A DNA stretch of 64,000 nt from Pseudomonas putida (GTDB lineage: Bacteria > Pseudomonadota > Gammaproteobacteria > Pseudomonadales > Pseudomonadaceae), in contig NZ_MKZO01000010.1 in the NCBI RefSeq assembly GCF_001941965.1, positions 62,001 to 126,000 on the forward strand, in the 5' to 3' direction. The number at the start of each line of letters is the position of its first letter. Positions within the stretch are counted from its first letter, which is position 1. This document shows positions 31,718 through 42,472 of this stretch, in pieces. Position numbers and translations under genes: made by a program. The notes below the pieces were generated by a model. The model was not told the origin of the DNA, ran no database searches, and saw nothing but the letters and a program-made list of their open reading frames with translations.

Positions 31718-33613
31718 TCAGGCTCCCTTGGACAAGCCATGCTTGCGCAGTTTCCGATACAGGGTGTTACGACTTATGCCGAGCTGCGCCGCGACCTGGG
31801 TCATGTGCCAGCGTTTCTCCTCCAGGACCGCCAGAAGTGTCTGACGCTCCGCGTCGTCCAAGGGGTGCTCGGCTGCTGGCTGAACCGTAGCCACAGGCGC
31901 ATTGCGCACCAGCGCTGGCAGATCCTGCACGCCGATCCAGCCGTCCTCGCACAGCGCTACCAAGGTCCGCAGCACATTGCGCAACTGGCGCACGTTGCCC
32001 GGCCAGGCGAAGTCCAACAACAGGCGACGAGCAGCCGGGTCGAGCTGCACCACCTGCCGCCCCGCCTCCTCGGCCAGGATGAAGTCGAGCAACTGCGCCT
32101 TGTCACTGCGCTCGCGCAACGCCGGCAGGGCGACTTCCAGGCCATTGAGCCGGTAATAGAGATCTTCGCGGAAGCTGCCGTCCGCCACCCGCTCCAGGAG
32201 GTTGCGGTGCGTGGCACTGATGACCCGCACGTCGACGTCCTGCGCTTCGCCACCGATCGGCACCACCTGGCGCTCTTCCAGCACCCGCAGCAAACGGGTC
32301 TGCAACGCCAGCGGCATATCGCCGATCTCGTCCAGCAACAAGGTGCCGCCATCGGCCTGTTGCAGCTTGCCGCGCATGCCTTCCTTGCGCGCGCCGGTAA
32401 AACTGCCGCCGCGATAACCGAACAGCTCGCTTTCGATCAGGCTTTCCGGAATCGACGCGCAGTTGAGCGCGACAAACGGCTTGCTCGCCCGCTGACTGGC
32501 CTGGTGCACGGCCTTGGCGAAAGCTTCCTTGCCGGAGCCGGTCTCGCCATTGAGCAGCAACGGCACATCCCGCTCGAACACCCGCAGGGCACGGCGGAAA
32601 TCGTTTTGCAAGGCCGGATCGAGCAGGCAGATCTGCGCCGGCTTCGCCGGGGCGACCACCGGCTGGGGCAACGCCCGCGCCTGCTGCCCGCGCACGCTGG
32701 CGAACAGCTGGCGACCGTCGCGGGTACGCAGCGGCCAGCTGGTACTGGCCAGCGCCGTGGCGCGACCGAGCAGGTCATCCAGGCGACAATCGAAGAACAT
32801 GTCCACCGGCTGCCCCAGCAACCCGCCACGCAGATTGCCCAGCAGGTTCAGGGCGCTCTGGTTTACCGCGCAGATCCGCCCTTCCCCGTCGAACGCCAGC
32901 AACCCTTCGCTGAACAGCCCGACCGATTCGGCCTGCAGGTGGAAACGCAGTAACCAGTGGTTCTCGAAACAACGCAGGAAATAGCAGCTCTCGATCATCT
33001 TCGCCGAGAGGTTGACCAGCGCCATGGTATGGAACTGGCTCTGCCGCGAAGCATCGGCCCGCGCCGACGACACATCGAGCACCGCCAGCAGGTCGCCATG
33101 GGGATCGAACACCGGGCTCGCCGAGCAGGTCAGCCCGGTATGGCGACCACGGAAGTGCTCGTCCTGGTGGATGGTCAGGGCCTGGCGCTCGACCAGGCAG
33201 GTGCCGATGCCGTTGGTGCCTTCCCGCGCCTCGCTCCAGTCAGCACCCAGCCACAGCCCGGCGCGCTCGAAGATACGCCGCTCGCTGGGCGCGGTGACGC
33301 AATTGAGGATGACCCCGCGGGCATCGGTCAGCAGCACCGCATGACCGGCGCCGGAGAGTTGCTGGTGCAGGCTGTTCATCTCGCCATCGGCGATCTGCAG
33401 CACCTGGTGCAGGCGGTCGCGGCTTTCCAGGACGCGCTCGTGCTCGAGCACCGTCGGCGCCACCGCCAGGGCCGGGTCGAGGTGGTAGTCCTCCAGGCAG
33501 CGCAGCCAGGAGCGGGCGATCGACGGGTCGCTGCCAGGGCCCTGCAAACCACCCTTGCCCTGCGTCACCGTCAGCACTTGCCGGGCATGCCGGCTGAGAT
33601 GATTACCCTGCAC
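31718..33613 (-). CDS. eatR: Sigma-54-dependent activator of ethanolamine catabolism (EatR/AcoR-like)
   Basis: The 631-residue protein is an enhancer-binding activator. It has an N-terminal GAF-like sensor (about 60-215), a PAS-like middle (about 225-290), and an AAA+ domain (about 315-540) with Walker A GETGSGKEA, the sigma-54 contact loop as GSFTGA, and Walker B LLLDEIGD. The Fis-type helix-turn-helix ends the protein (VAAQLGISRNTLYRKLRKHG). It begins with GTG. It is divergent from the aldehyde dehydrogenase gene, whose sigma-54 promoter and a palindrome (33702-33719) lie between; it probably activates exaC, eat and eutBC. Confidence 0.88.
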   Translation of the reverse strand: MQGNHLSRHARQVLTVTQGKGGLQGPGSDPSIARSWLRCLEDYHLDPALAVAPTVLEHERVLESRDRLHQVLQIADGEMNSLHQQLSGAGHAVLLTDARGVILNCVTAPSERRIFERAGLWLGADWSEAREGTNGIGTCLVERQALTIHQDEHFRGRHTGLTCSASPVFDPHGDLLAVLDVSSARADASRQSQFHTMALVNLSAKMIESCYFLRCFENHWLLRFHLQAESVGLFSEGLLAFDGEGRICAVNQSALNLLGNLRGGLLGQPVDMFFDCRLDDLLGRATALASTSWPLRTRDGRQLFASVRGQQARALPQPVVAPAKPAQICLLDPALQNDFRRALRVFERDVPLLLNGETGSGKEAFAKAVHQASQRASKPFVALNCASIPESLIESELFGYRGGSFTGARKEGMRGKLQQADGGTLLLDEIGDMPLALQTRLLRVLEERQVVPIGGEAQDVDVRVISATHRNLLERVADGSFREDLYYRLNGLEVALPALRERSDKAQLLDFILAEEAGRQVVQLDPAARRLLLDFAWPGNVRQLRNVLRTLVALCEDGWIGVQDLPALVRNAPVATVQPAAEHPLDDAERQTLLAVLEEKRWHMTQVAAQLGISRNTLYRKLRKHGLSKGA

Positions 33614-33701
33614 TTTTTATTGTTCTCCGCGGGTGAGAGAAAACCAGCATCCTCCAGGCGCCGACGCATTGCAATGCCGGCTTGACCGTCGGGTCACGGG
33701 C

Positions 33702-33741
33702 TGTACCGCCAACGGTACAAAGTGTCACCCAGCCTGTACCG
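33702..33741. promoter_or_regulatory. Candidate EatR upstream activating site
   Basis: Perfect inverted repeat TGTACCG-CCAA-CGGTACA (33702-33719) followed by a third half-site TGTACCG at 33735-33741. It lies about 75-115 bases before the -24/-12 promoter, the distance usual for sigma-54 activators. Binding by the adjacent regulator is inference. Confidence 0.65.
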
Positions 33742-33815
33742 CTTCCCTCACAAAGCGTCGCCCAAGCACCGGTAAAACTGCGCCAAATCATTGATCCAGG
33801 GGCCTCCCGAGGCGC

Positions 33816-33831
33816 TGGCCCGACCTTTGCT
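33816..33831 (+). promoter_or_regulatory. Sigma-54 promoter of exaC
   Basis: TGGCCCGACCTTTGCT fits the -24/-12 consensus TGGCAC-N5-TTGCW with one mismatch in the -24 half. It is about 50 bases before the exaC start and downstream of the palindromic site. Confidence 0.8.
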
Positions 33832-33880
33832 CTACGCTCCATATCCTCCCCAACAAAACACATAAGCCAGGAGAGACACC

Positions 33881-35401
<1,521 letters not shown>

Positions 35402-35406
35402 ACCCC

Positions 35407-35480
35407 AATCGCTGGCAAGCCTGCTCCCACAAGGACCGCGTACACCGCGAACCCTGTGGGAGCTGGCTTGCCAGCGATGA
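35407..35480. repeat. REP pair
   Basis: ATCGCTGGCAAGCCTGCTCC and its inverted copy ending GCTTGCCAGCGATGA, between exaC and the permease gene on the same strand. Confidence 0.8.
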
Positions 35481-35522
35481 ATACAACGCGCTCCCACAGA
35501 CAAAATCCAGGGCCAACCGCTC

Positions 35523-35538
35523 TGGCCCGCTTCCTGCA
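35523..35538 (+). promoter_or_regulatory. Sigma-54 promoter of the permease-eutBC genes
   Basis: TGGCCCGCTTCCTGCA fits TGGCAC-N5-TTGCW with GG and GC at the required ten-base spacing. It stands about 40 bases before the permease start. No copy of the TGTACCG palindrome is seen nearby. Confidence 0.7.
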
Positions 35539-35578
35539 GCACGCTCACCACTCAAAAAAAGACAACAGGTGACTCCCC

Positions 35579-37027
35579 ATGCCAAGCGATCATTCCGCCG
35601 GATCCCCGGCAGGTTCTTCCGTAGATTTCGAAAAGGTCGGTTCCGACTATTTCCAGCAACGTGAATTGAAAAAAGGCGCCGCCGGCTGGGTCCTGCTGGT
35701 CGGCCTCGGCGTCGCCTACGTGATTTCCGGCGACTACGCCGGCTGGAACTTCGGCCTGGCCCAGGGCGGCTGGGGCGGGATGTTCCTCGCCACCCTGCTG
35801 ATGGCCACCATGTACCTGTGCATGTGCTTCTCCCTGGCCGAACTGTCCTCGATGATCCCCACTGCCGGCGGCGGCTACGGCTTCGCCCGCAGCGCCTTCG
35901 GGCCCTGGGGCGGCTTCCTCACCGGCACGGCGATCCTTATCGAATACGCCATCGCCCCGGCCGCCATCGCGGTGTTCATCGGCGCCTATTGCGAGTCGCT
36001 GTTCGGCATCGGCGGCTGGATGATCTACCTGGCCTTCTACATCATCTTCATCGGCATCCATATCTTCGGGGTCGGTGAGGCGCTGAAGCTGATGTTCATC
36101 ATCACCGCCGTCGCCGCCATCGCCCTGGCCGTGTTCCTGCTGGCGATGGTGCCGCACTTCGATGCCAAGAACCTCTTTGATATCGCCCCTACCCAGGCGA
36201 CCGGCGCCAGCAGCTTCCTGCCGTTCGGCTATGTCGGCGTGTGGGCGGCGATTCCCTATGCGATCTGGTTCTTCCTCGCCGTCGAAGGCGTGCCGCTGGC
36301 CGCCGAGGAAACCAAGAACCCCAAGCGCGACCTGCCCCGCGGCCTGATCGGCGCCATGCTGGTGCTGCTCAGCTTCGCCCTGCTGATCCTGGTGATCGGC
36401 CCCGGCGGTGGCGGCGCCGAAGCCCTGAAAAGCTCCGGCAACCCGCTGGTGGAAGCCCTGTCCAAAGCCTACGGCGGTTCCACCTGGATGGGCGGCTTCG
36501 TCAACCTGGTCGGCCTGGCCGGCCTGATCGCCAGCTTCTTCTCGATCATCTACGCCTATTCCCGGCAGATCTTCGCCTTGTCCCGCGCTGGCTACCTGCC
36601 CCGCGCCCTGTCGCAGACCAACAAGAGCAAGGCGCCGGTGCTGGCCCTGATCATCCCCGGGATCATCGGTTTCGCCCTGTCGCTGACCGGCCAGGGTGAC
36701 CTGCTGATCCTGGTGGCAGTGTTCGGCGCTACGCTGTCCTATGTGCTGATGATGGCCGCGCACATCACCCTGCGCATCAAACGCCCCAAAATGGAGCGTC
36801 CGTATCGCACCCCGGGCGGCATCCTGACTTCGGGCGTGGCCCTGGTGCTGGCGTGCATCGCCGTGGTGGCGGGCTTCCTGGTGGATCCGCGGGTGGTGAT
36901 CGGCGCCGCGATCATTTATGGCGTCCTGATTGCTTACTTCGCCCTGTACAGCCGCCACCACCTGGTGGCCGGCACGCCGGAAGAAGAGTTCGCCGCGATC
37001 CAGAAGGCCGAAGAAGCCTTGCACTGA
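35579..37027 (+). CDS. eat: Ethanolamine permease (APC superfamily)
   Basis: The 482-residue membrane protein of the amino acid-polyamine-organocation family has about twelve hydrophobic segments, after an N-terminal cytoplasmic stretch ending GSDYFQQRELKKGAAGW. Features are SMIPTAGGGYGFARSAFGPWGGFLTG and FFLAVEGVPLAAEETKNPKRDLPRG. Location before eutB fixes the substrate as ethanolamine with fair confidence. It is preceded by a -24/-12 promoter. Confidence 0.93.
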   Translation: MPSDHSAGSPAGSSVDFEKVGSDYFQQRELKKGAAGWVLLVGLGVAYVISGDYAGWNFGLAQGGWGGMFLATLLMATMYLCMCFSLAELSSMIPTAGGGYGFARSAFGPWGGFLTGTAILIEYAIAPAAIAVFIGAYCESLFGIGGWMIYLAFYIIFIGIHIFGVGEALKLMFIITAVAAIALAVFLLAMVPHFDAKNLFDIAPTQATGASSFLPFGYVGVWAAIPYAIWFFLAVEGVPLAAEETKNPKRDLPRGLIGAMLVLLSFALLILVIGPGGGGAEALKSSGNPLVEALSKAYGGSTWMGGFVNLVGLAGLIASFFSIIYAYSRQIFALSRAGYLPRALSQTNKSKAPVLALIIPGIIGFALSLTGQGDLLILVAVFGATLSYVLMMAAHITLRIKRPKMERPYRTPGGILTSGVALVLACIAVVAGFLVDPRVVIGAAIIYGVLIAYFALYSRHHLVAGTPEEEFAAIQKAEEALH

Positions 37028-37075
37028 CCGAAATACCGCGCCGCCGGTCGCACGGCGGCGCTCTGGAGATTGCAC

Positions 37076-38470
37076 ATGGCAAGTTTCGTACACACGGTCG
37101 GCCAGCAGACCTTCCGTTTCGACAGCCTCAAGGAAGTGATGGCCAAGGCCAGCCCGGCCCGCTCCGGCGACTTTCTCGCCGGGGTCGCCGCGAGCAACGA
37201 CGGTGAACGGGTCGCGGCACAGATGGCCCTGGCCGATATCCCCCTCAGCCATTTCCTCAACGAAGCGCTGATTCCCTACGAAGACGACGAAGTCACCCGG
37301 CTGATCATCGACACCCACGACAAGCAGGCCTTCGCCCCGGTCAGCCACCTGACCGTCGGCGGCCTGCGCGACTGGCTGCTCAGCGATCATGCCGACGAAA
37401 CCAGCCTGCGCGCCCTCGCGCCGGGCCTGACCCCGGAAATGGCCGCGGCGGTGTCGAAGATCATGCGCGTGCAGGACCTGGTCCTGGTGGCGCAGAAGAT
37501 CCGCGTGGTCACGCGTTTTCGCGGGACCATGGGCCTGCGCGGGCGCCTGTCGACCCGCCTGCAGCCCAACCACCCCACCGACGAACCCGCCGGGATCGCC
37601 GCGAGCATCCTCGACGGCCTGCTCTACGGCAACGGCGACGCCATGATCGGCATCAACCCGGCCACCGACAGCATCGCCTCGATCTGCGCGCTCCTGGAAA
37701 TGCTCGATGCCATCATCCAGCGCTACGACATCCCCACCCAGGCCTGCGTGCTGACCCACGTCACCACCTCCATCGAGGCGATCAACCGCGGCGTGCCGCT
37801 GGACCTGGTGTTCCAGTCCATCGCCGGGACCGAGGCGGCCAACGCCAGTTTCGGGATCAATCTGAATGTGCTGAAGGAAGGGTATGACGCCGGGCTCAGC
37901 CTCAACCGCGGCACCCTCGGCCAGAACCTGATGTATTTCGAGACCGGCCAGGGCAGCGCGCTGTCGGCCAACGCCAACTTCGGCGTCGACCAGCAGACCT
38001 GCGAAACCCGCGCCTACGCCGTGGCCCGGCATTTCAAGCCGTTCCTGGTGAACACCGTGGTCGGCTTCATCGGCCCGGAGTACCTGTACAACGGCAAGCA
38101 GATCATCCGCGCCGGCCTTGAGGACCACTTCTGCGGCAAGCTGCTCGGCGTGCCCATGGGTTGCGACATCTGCTACACCAACCACGCCGAAGCCGACCAG
38201 GACGACATGGACACCCTGCTAACCCTGCTCGGGGTGGCCGGGATCAACTTCATCATGGGCATCCCCGGCTCCGACGACATCATGCTCAACTACCAGACCA
38301 CCTCCTTCCACGACGCCCTCTATGCCCGCCAGACCCTGGGCCTGAAGCCGGGGCCGGAGTTCGAGGCGTGGCTGGCGCGTACCGGCATCTTCACCCAGGC
38401 CGACGGCCGCGTGCGCTTCGGCGACAACCTGCCGCCAGCCTTCCGCCAGGCGTTGGCACAACTGGGATAA
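37076..38470 (+). CDS. eutB: Ethanolamine ammonia-lyase large subunit
   Basis: EutB is the catalytic large subunit of the adenosylcobalamin-dependent enzyme that splits ethanolamine into acetaldehyde and ammonia. The 464-residue TIM-barrel protein carries family segments [40 protein letters not shown] and [20 protein letters not shown]. The ATG at 37076 has GGAGA six bases before; an in-frame TTG two codons earlier is less likely. eutC follows after 11 bases. No microcompartment shell genes are present. Confidence 0.97.
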   Translation: MASFVHTVGQQTFRFDSLKEVMAKASPARSGDFLAGVAASNDGERVAAQMALADIPLSHFLNEALIPYEDDEVTRLIIDTHDKQAFAPVSHLTVGGLRDWLLSDHADETSLRALAPGLTPEMAAAVSKIMRVQDLVLVAQKIRVVTRFRGTMGLRGRLSTRLQPNHPTDEPAGIAASILDGLLYGNGDAMIGINPATDSIASICALLEMLDAIIQRYDIPTQACVLTHVTTSIEAINRGVPLDLVFQSIAGTEAANASFGINLNVLKEGYDAGLSLNRGTLGQNLMYFETGQGSALSANANFGVDQQTCETRAYAVARHFKPFLVNTVVGFIGPEYLYNGKQIIRAGLEDHFCGKLLGVPMGCDICYTNHAEADQDDMDTLLTLLGVAGINFIMGIPGSDDIMLNYQTTSFHDALYARQTLGLKPGPEFEAWLARTGIFTQADGRVRFGDNLPPAFRQALAQLG

Positions 38471-38481
38471 GCGAGGGATTC

Positions 38482-39300
38482 ATGGACAAGCAAGCGACGC
38501 CCACCGATAACCCCTGGCTGGAACTGCGCCGCCTGACCCCGGCGCGGATCGCCCTGGGGCGCACCGGCACCAGCCTGCCGACCCAGGCCCAGCTGGATTT
38601 CCAGTTCGCCCACGCCCAAGCCCGCGACGCGGTGCACCTGCCGTTCGACCACGCGGGTTTGCGCCAGCAACTGCAAGAGCGCGGGCGCGACAGCCTGCTG
38701 TTGCGCAGCGCGGCGCAGGATCGCCATCACTATCTGCAACGCCCCGACCTCGGCCGACGCCTGCACGAGGACTCCGCCGAACAGTTGCGTGAACATGCGC
38801 GGAGCAACCCGGGCGGTGTCGACCTGGCCATCGTGGTCGCCGACGGCCTGTCGGCGCTGGCCGTGCATCGCCACACCCTGCCGTTTCTCACCCGACTGGA
38901 AGAACAGATCGCCGCCGACGGCTGGTCCACCGCGCCGGTCATGCTGGTGGAGCAAGGCCGGGTCGCGGTCGCGGACGAGATCGGCGAACTGCTCGGCGCA
39001 CGGATGACCGTGATCCTGATCGGCGAACGCCCCGGCCTCAGTTCACCGGACAGCCTCGGCCTGTATTTCACCTGGAACCCGAAAGTCGGCCTGACCGACG
39101 CCTACCGCAACTGCATCTCCAACGTCCGCCTCGAAGGCCTGAGCTACGGCATGGCCGCGCACCGCCTGGTGTACCTGATGCGCGAAGCCTGCCGGCGGCA
39201 GTTGTCCGGGGTGAACCTGAAGGACGAAGCCCAGGTCCAGACACTGGAAACGGAAACGAATACGCAACAAAACGGAAACTTCCTACTTGGAAAGTCCTGA
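38482..39300 (+). CDS. eutC: Ethanolamine ammonia-lyase small subunit
   Basis: The 272-residue small subunit completes the B12-binding active enzyme with EutB. Family signatures [51 protein letters not shown] and [15 protein letters not shown] are present. The ATG at 38482 follows GCGAGGGATTC. It ends the ethanolamine set. Confidence 0.97.
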   Translation: MDKQATPTDNPWLELRRLTPARIALGRTGTSLPTQAQLDFQFAHAQARDAVHLPFDHAGLRQQLQERGRDSLLLRSAAQDRHHYLQRPDLGRRLHEDSAEQLREHARSNPGGVDLAIVVADGLSALAVHRHTLPFLTRLEEQIAADGWSTAPVMLVEQGRVAVADEIGELLGARMTVILIGERPGLSSPDSLGLYFTWNPKVGLTDAYRNCISNVRLEGLSYGMAAHRLVYLMREACRRQLSGVNLKDEAQVQTLETETNTQQNGNFLLGKS

Positions 39301-39409
39301 ATGACGGCTACTTTGTCGTCGATTGCGCTTTTTTTCCGCTTTAGGCAGCATCTGGGGCGACGGCTGCCCGAGATTCGCCGCCATTCCCTACGAAACACGA
39401 GGCCTGCTT

Positions 39410-39862
39410 ATGCGAATCATCAAAGCAACCCTTGAGCACCTGGACCTGCTCGCCCCGCTGTTCGTCAAATACCGCGAGTTCTACGGCGAACTGCCTTACC
39501 CGGATACCTCCCGCGCCTTCCTGCAAAAGCGCCTGGAGCGTGGCGAATCGATCATCTACCTGGCCATGCCGGACGATGACGACAGCAAGCTGATGGGGTT
39601 CTGCCAGTTGTACCCGAGCTTTTCCTCGCTGTCGTTGAAGCGGGTGTGGATCCTCAACGACATCTACGTCGCCGAGGATTCCCGGCGCATGCTGGTGGCC
39701 GACCACCTGATGCGCGAAGCCAAGCGCATGGCCAAGGACACCAACGCGGTGCGCATGCGGGTGTCGACCAGCAGCGACAACGAGGTGGCGATGCGCACCT
39801 ACGAGTCCATCGGCTTCCGCGAGGACACCGAGTTCAAGAACTACGTGTTGCCGATCAACTGA
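39410..39862 (+). CDS. GNAT family N-acetyltransferase
   Basis: A 150-residue Gcn5-related acetyltransferase beginning MRIIKATLEHLDLLAPLF. The acetyl-CoA region reads VWILNDIYVAEDSRRMLVADHLMREAKRMA, and the C-terminal motif B is STSSDNEVAMRTYESIGFRED. The usual R/QxxGxG/A turn is replaced by DSRRMLV, somewhat degenerate. Substrate is unknown. It is about 110 bases after eutC and may be a separate unit. Confidence 0.87.
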   Translation: MRIIKATLEHLDLLAPLFVKYREFYGELPYPDTSRAFLQKRLERGESIIYLAMPDDDDSKLMGFCQLYPSFSSLSLKRVWILNDIYVAEDSRRMLVADHLMREAKRMAKDTNAVRMRVSTSSDNEVAMRTYESIGFREDTEFKNYVLPIN

Positions 39863-39886
39863 ACGCTGGCTAGAGAACAACACAAA

Positions 39887-39980
39887 ACCCTGTGGGAGCT
39901 GGCTTGCCAGCGATAGGGCCGGCAAGGGCAATGAGGTTGTCAGATCGGGCCTCATCGCTGGCAAGCCAGCTCCCACAGGG
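39887..39980. repeat. REP pair
   Basis: CCCTGTGGGAGCTGGCTTGC and its inverted copy ending AAGCCAGCTCCCACAGGG enclose about 25 bases. The rest of the 304-base gap up to the DedA gene holds no other recognisable feature; it must contain that gene's promoter. Confidence 0.85.
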
Positions 39981-40166
39981 ATCTGTGCAAGCCGGCCATC
40001 TCCGCACATTCAGCTACAAACTGCGTAAGCAGAATCCCTCCATGGCCGTATAATGCCTTCCCTCAGCCTGTGTGAATCTTTACCCAAGACTGTGGGTAAA
40101 CCCTCACGCCCCACACTGCCAGCCATCGCACGCCCGTGAATCCGGGTTCTGAACAAGGTGCTGTAC

Positions 40167-40817
40167 ATGGATTTCAACCCGCTGGACCTCATTCTGCATC
40201 TCGACATGTACCTCGACATGCTGGTCAACAACTACGGTCCCTGGATCTACGCGATCCTGTTCATGGTGATCTTCTGTGAAACCGGCCTGGTGGTGATGCC
40301 CTTCCTGCCGGGCGATTCCCTGCTGTTCATCGCCGGCGCCGTGGCGGCGGGCGGCGGCATGGACCCGCTGCTGCTCGGCGGCCTGCTGATGCTCGCGGCG
40401 ATCCTCGGCGACAGTACCAACTACGTGATCGGACGAACGGCCGGCGAACGCCTGTTCCGCAATCCCAACTCGAAGATCTTCCGCCGCGACTACCTGGAAC
40501 AGACCCACACCTTCTACGAGCGCCATGGCGGCAAGACCGTGACCCTGGCGCGCTTCCTGCCGATCCTGCGGACCTTCGCGCCGTTCGTCGCCGGTATCGC
40601 CAAAATGTCCTACCCGCGCTTCTTCGGCTTCAGCGTGGCCGGCACCATCCTCTGGGTCGGTGGCCTGGTGACCCTCGGCTACTTCTTCGGCAACGTGCCG
40701 TTCATCAAGCAAAACCTGTCGCTGATGATCGTGGCGATCATCTTCCTGTCGCTGGTCCCGGTGATCATCGGCGTGGTCCGTGGCCGCATGGGCCGCGGCG
40801 AGGCCAAGGCGCACTGA
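40167..40817 (+). CDS. DedA family membrane protein
   Basis: A 216-residue DedA/SNARE-associated protein with five hydrophobic segments and the conserved ETGLVVMPFLPGDSLLF, GDSTNYVIGRTAGERLF and LARFLPILRTFAPFVAGIAKM. The family includes undecaprenyl-phosphate flippases and proteins needed for membrane-potential homeostasis. The ATG at 40167 (ACAAGG upstream) is preferred over an in-frame GTG at 40158. It is followed ten bases later by the peptidase gene. Confidence 0.92.
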   Translation: MDFNPLDLILHLDMYLDMLVNNYGPWIYAILFMVIFCETGLVVMPFLPGDSLLFIAGAVAAGGGMDPLLLGGLLMLAAILGDSTNYVIGRTAGERLFRNPNSKIFRRDYLEQTHTFYERHGGKTVTLARFLPILRTFAPFVAGIAKMSYPRFFGFSVAGTILWVGGLVTLGYFFGNVPFIKQNLSLMIVAIIFLSLVPVIIGVVRGRMGRGEAKAH

Positions 40818-40826
40818 CCGGCGATC

Positions 40827-41642
40827 ATGTGGAGCTTCAGCGCCTGGCGCCGGCGTCGCACCCTCGAACGCCATCCGGTCGATCCACAGTTGTGGCAGCA
40901 GGTGCGCGAGCGCCTGCCGATCCTCGACGGCATCAGCGACGCCGAAGACCGCTGGCTGCGCGACGCCTGCATCCTGTTTCTCAGCGACAAGCACCTGACC
41001 TGCCTGCCCGGGGTCGAGCTGGATGACGGCGAGCGCCTGTTCCTCGCCGCCCAGGCGCAACTGCCCTTGCTGCACCTGGGCGCGCTGAACTGGTACCAGG
41101 GCTTCCACGAACTGATCCTCTACCCCGACGACTTCGTCAGCCCGCAGCGCCACCGCGACAGCAGCGGCATCGAGCACGAGTGGGACGCCGAGCATAGCGG
41201 CGAAGCCTGGCAACAGGGCCCGGTGATCCTCGCCTGGCCCGGTGTGCAGGGCAGTGGCGGCTGGGAAGGCTACAACCTGGTGATCCACGAACTGGCGCAC
41301 AAGCTCGACATGCTCAACGGCGACGCCAACGGCCTGCCGCCGCTGCACAACGACATGCGCGTCAGCGACTGGGCCACGGCCATGCAGCAGGCCTACGACG
41401 ACCTCAACGCCCAGCTCGACCGCAACCCCGACGCCGAGACCGCCATCGACCCCTACGCGGCGGAAAACCCGGCGGAGTTCTTCGCCGTCACCAGCGAATA
41501 CTTCTTCAGCGCCCCCGACCTCCTGGTCCAGGCCTACCCCGAGGTCTACGCGCAGTTGCGCAGCTTCTACCGCCAGGATCCCCTGGCCCGCCTGGAACAG
41601 CTGCAGGCCACGCATCCCGGATACAAAGAAGCCACGGAGTGA
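40827..41642 (+). CDS. MtfA-like zinc-dependent peptidase (M90)
   Basis: A 271-residue M90-family protein. The zinc motif HELAHKLD begins at His154 (VIHELAHKLDMLNGDANG), and a third ligand region NPAEFFAVTSEYFF follows. MtfA in enterobacteria binds the repressor Mlc and has aminopeptidase activity; no Mlc homologue is in view, so the role here is only inferred. It starts within ten bases of the DedA stop and is likely in the same operon. Confidence 0.88.
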   Translation: MWSFSAWRRRRTLERHPVDPQLWQQVRERLPILDGISDAEDRWLRDACILFLSDKHLTCLPGVELDDGERLFLAAQAQLPLLHLGALNWYQGFHELILYPDDFVSPQRHRDSSGIEHEWDAEHSGEAWQQGPVILAWPGVQGSGGWEGYNLVIHELAHKLDMLNGDANGLPPLHNDMRVSDWATAMQQAYDDLNAQLDRNPDAETAIDPYAAENPAEFFAVTSEYFFSAPDLLVQAYPEVYAQLRSFYRQDPLARLEQLQATHPGYKEATE

Positions 41643-41733
41643 ATCGGTCAAGCATCGGGGCGGGCGTGGCAAGGGCTTTCGAATGTGCCTATAATCGCGG
41701 CCAATTTTTGGTCAAACACGGGGGCAACGCCCA

Positions 41734-42261
41734 ATGAGCTACAGCAAGATCCCGGCGGGCAAAGACCTGCCGAACGACATCTACGTCGCCATCGAGATCC
41801 CGGCCAACCACGCGCCGATCAAATACGAGATCGACAAGGACAGCGACTGCCTGTTCGTCGACCGTTTCATGGCCACCCCGATGTTCTACCCGGCCAACTA
41901 CGGCTTCATCCCGAACACCCTGGCTGACGACGGCGATCCCCTGGACGTGCTGGTCGTCACCCCGTACCCGGTCGCTCCAGGCTCGGTGATCCGCGCCCGT
42001 CCGGTCGGCGTGCTGAACATGACCGACGACGGCGGCGGCGACGCCAAGATCATCGCCGTACCGCACGACAAGCTGTCGCAGCTGTACGTCGACGTGAAGG
42101 AATACACCGACCTGCCAGCCCTGCTGCTGGAGCAGATCAAGCACTTCTTCGAGAACTACAAGGATCTCGAGAAAGGCAAATGGGTCAAGATCGATGGCTG
42201 GGGCAACGCTGACGCAGCCCGCGCCGAAATCAGCAAGTCGGTCGCTGCCTACAAAGGCTGA
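41734..42261 (+). CDS. ppa: Inorganic pyrophosphatase (family I)
   Basis: The 175-residue enzyme hydrolyses pyrophosphate and drives biosynthetic reactions. The signature [12 protein letters not shown] carries the metal-binding Asp residues; other family stretches are [29 protein letters not shown] and [18 protein letters not shown]. It ends at a strong intrinsic terminator. Confidence 0.97.
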   Translation: MSYSKIPAGKDLPNDIYVAIEIPANHAPIKYEIDKDSDCLFVDRFMATPMFYPANYGFIPNTLADDGDPLDVLVVTPYPVAPGSVIRARPVGVLNMTDDGGGDAKIIAVPHDKLSQLYVDVKEYTDLPALLLEQIKHFFENYKDLEKGKWVKIDGWGNADAARAEISKSVAAYKG

Positions 42262-42275
42262 GCCCGACCGCTGTG

Positions 42276-42304
42276 AAAAAGCCCCGCATTCGCGGGGCTT
42301 TTTT
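42276..42304 (+). terminator. Intrinsic terminator of ppa
   Basis: AAAAAGCCCCGC-ATTC-GCGGGGCTTTTTT, an 8-bp GC stem with A-run before and T-run after, 15 bases after the ppa stop. Confidence 0.95.
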
Positions 42305-42472
42305 ATGGGCGCACGGTTCGAATCCATCCAAACGCATGCAGTTCAGAGAAAATACAGAAACTTCCTACAAAAATGTCGGCAAATGCTGTAATCACCTTGC
42401 CAACGACCTACCGACATCTCTCAACTTAATGTTTATAGGAAGGACGGTCCCGGACCTCTAGTATTCACGCCC

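Noticed and set aside
30329..32953. Long plus-strand open frame (874 codons) over mpl and the sigma-54 activator
   Set aside because: Same shadow pattern, spanning two real minus-strand genes and their gap.
35552..38185. Long minus-strand open frame over the permease and eutB
   Set aside because: Antisense to two unmistakable genes; low-complexity Gly/Gln/Asp composition typical of GC-driven shadow frames.
42308..42325. T-loop-like GGTTCGAATCC suggesting a tRNA gene after ppa
   Set aside because: No acceptor stem, anticodon arm or D-loop can be formed around it.
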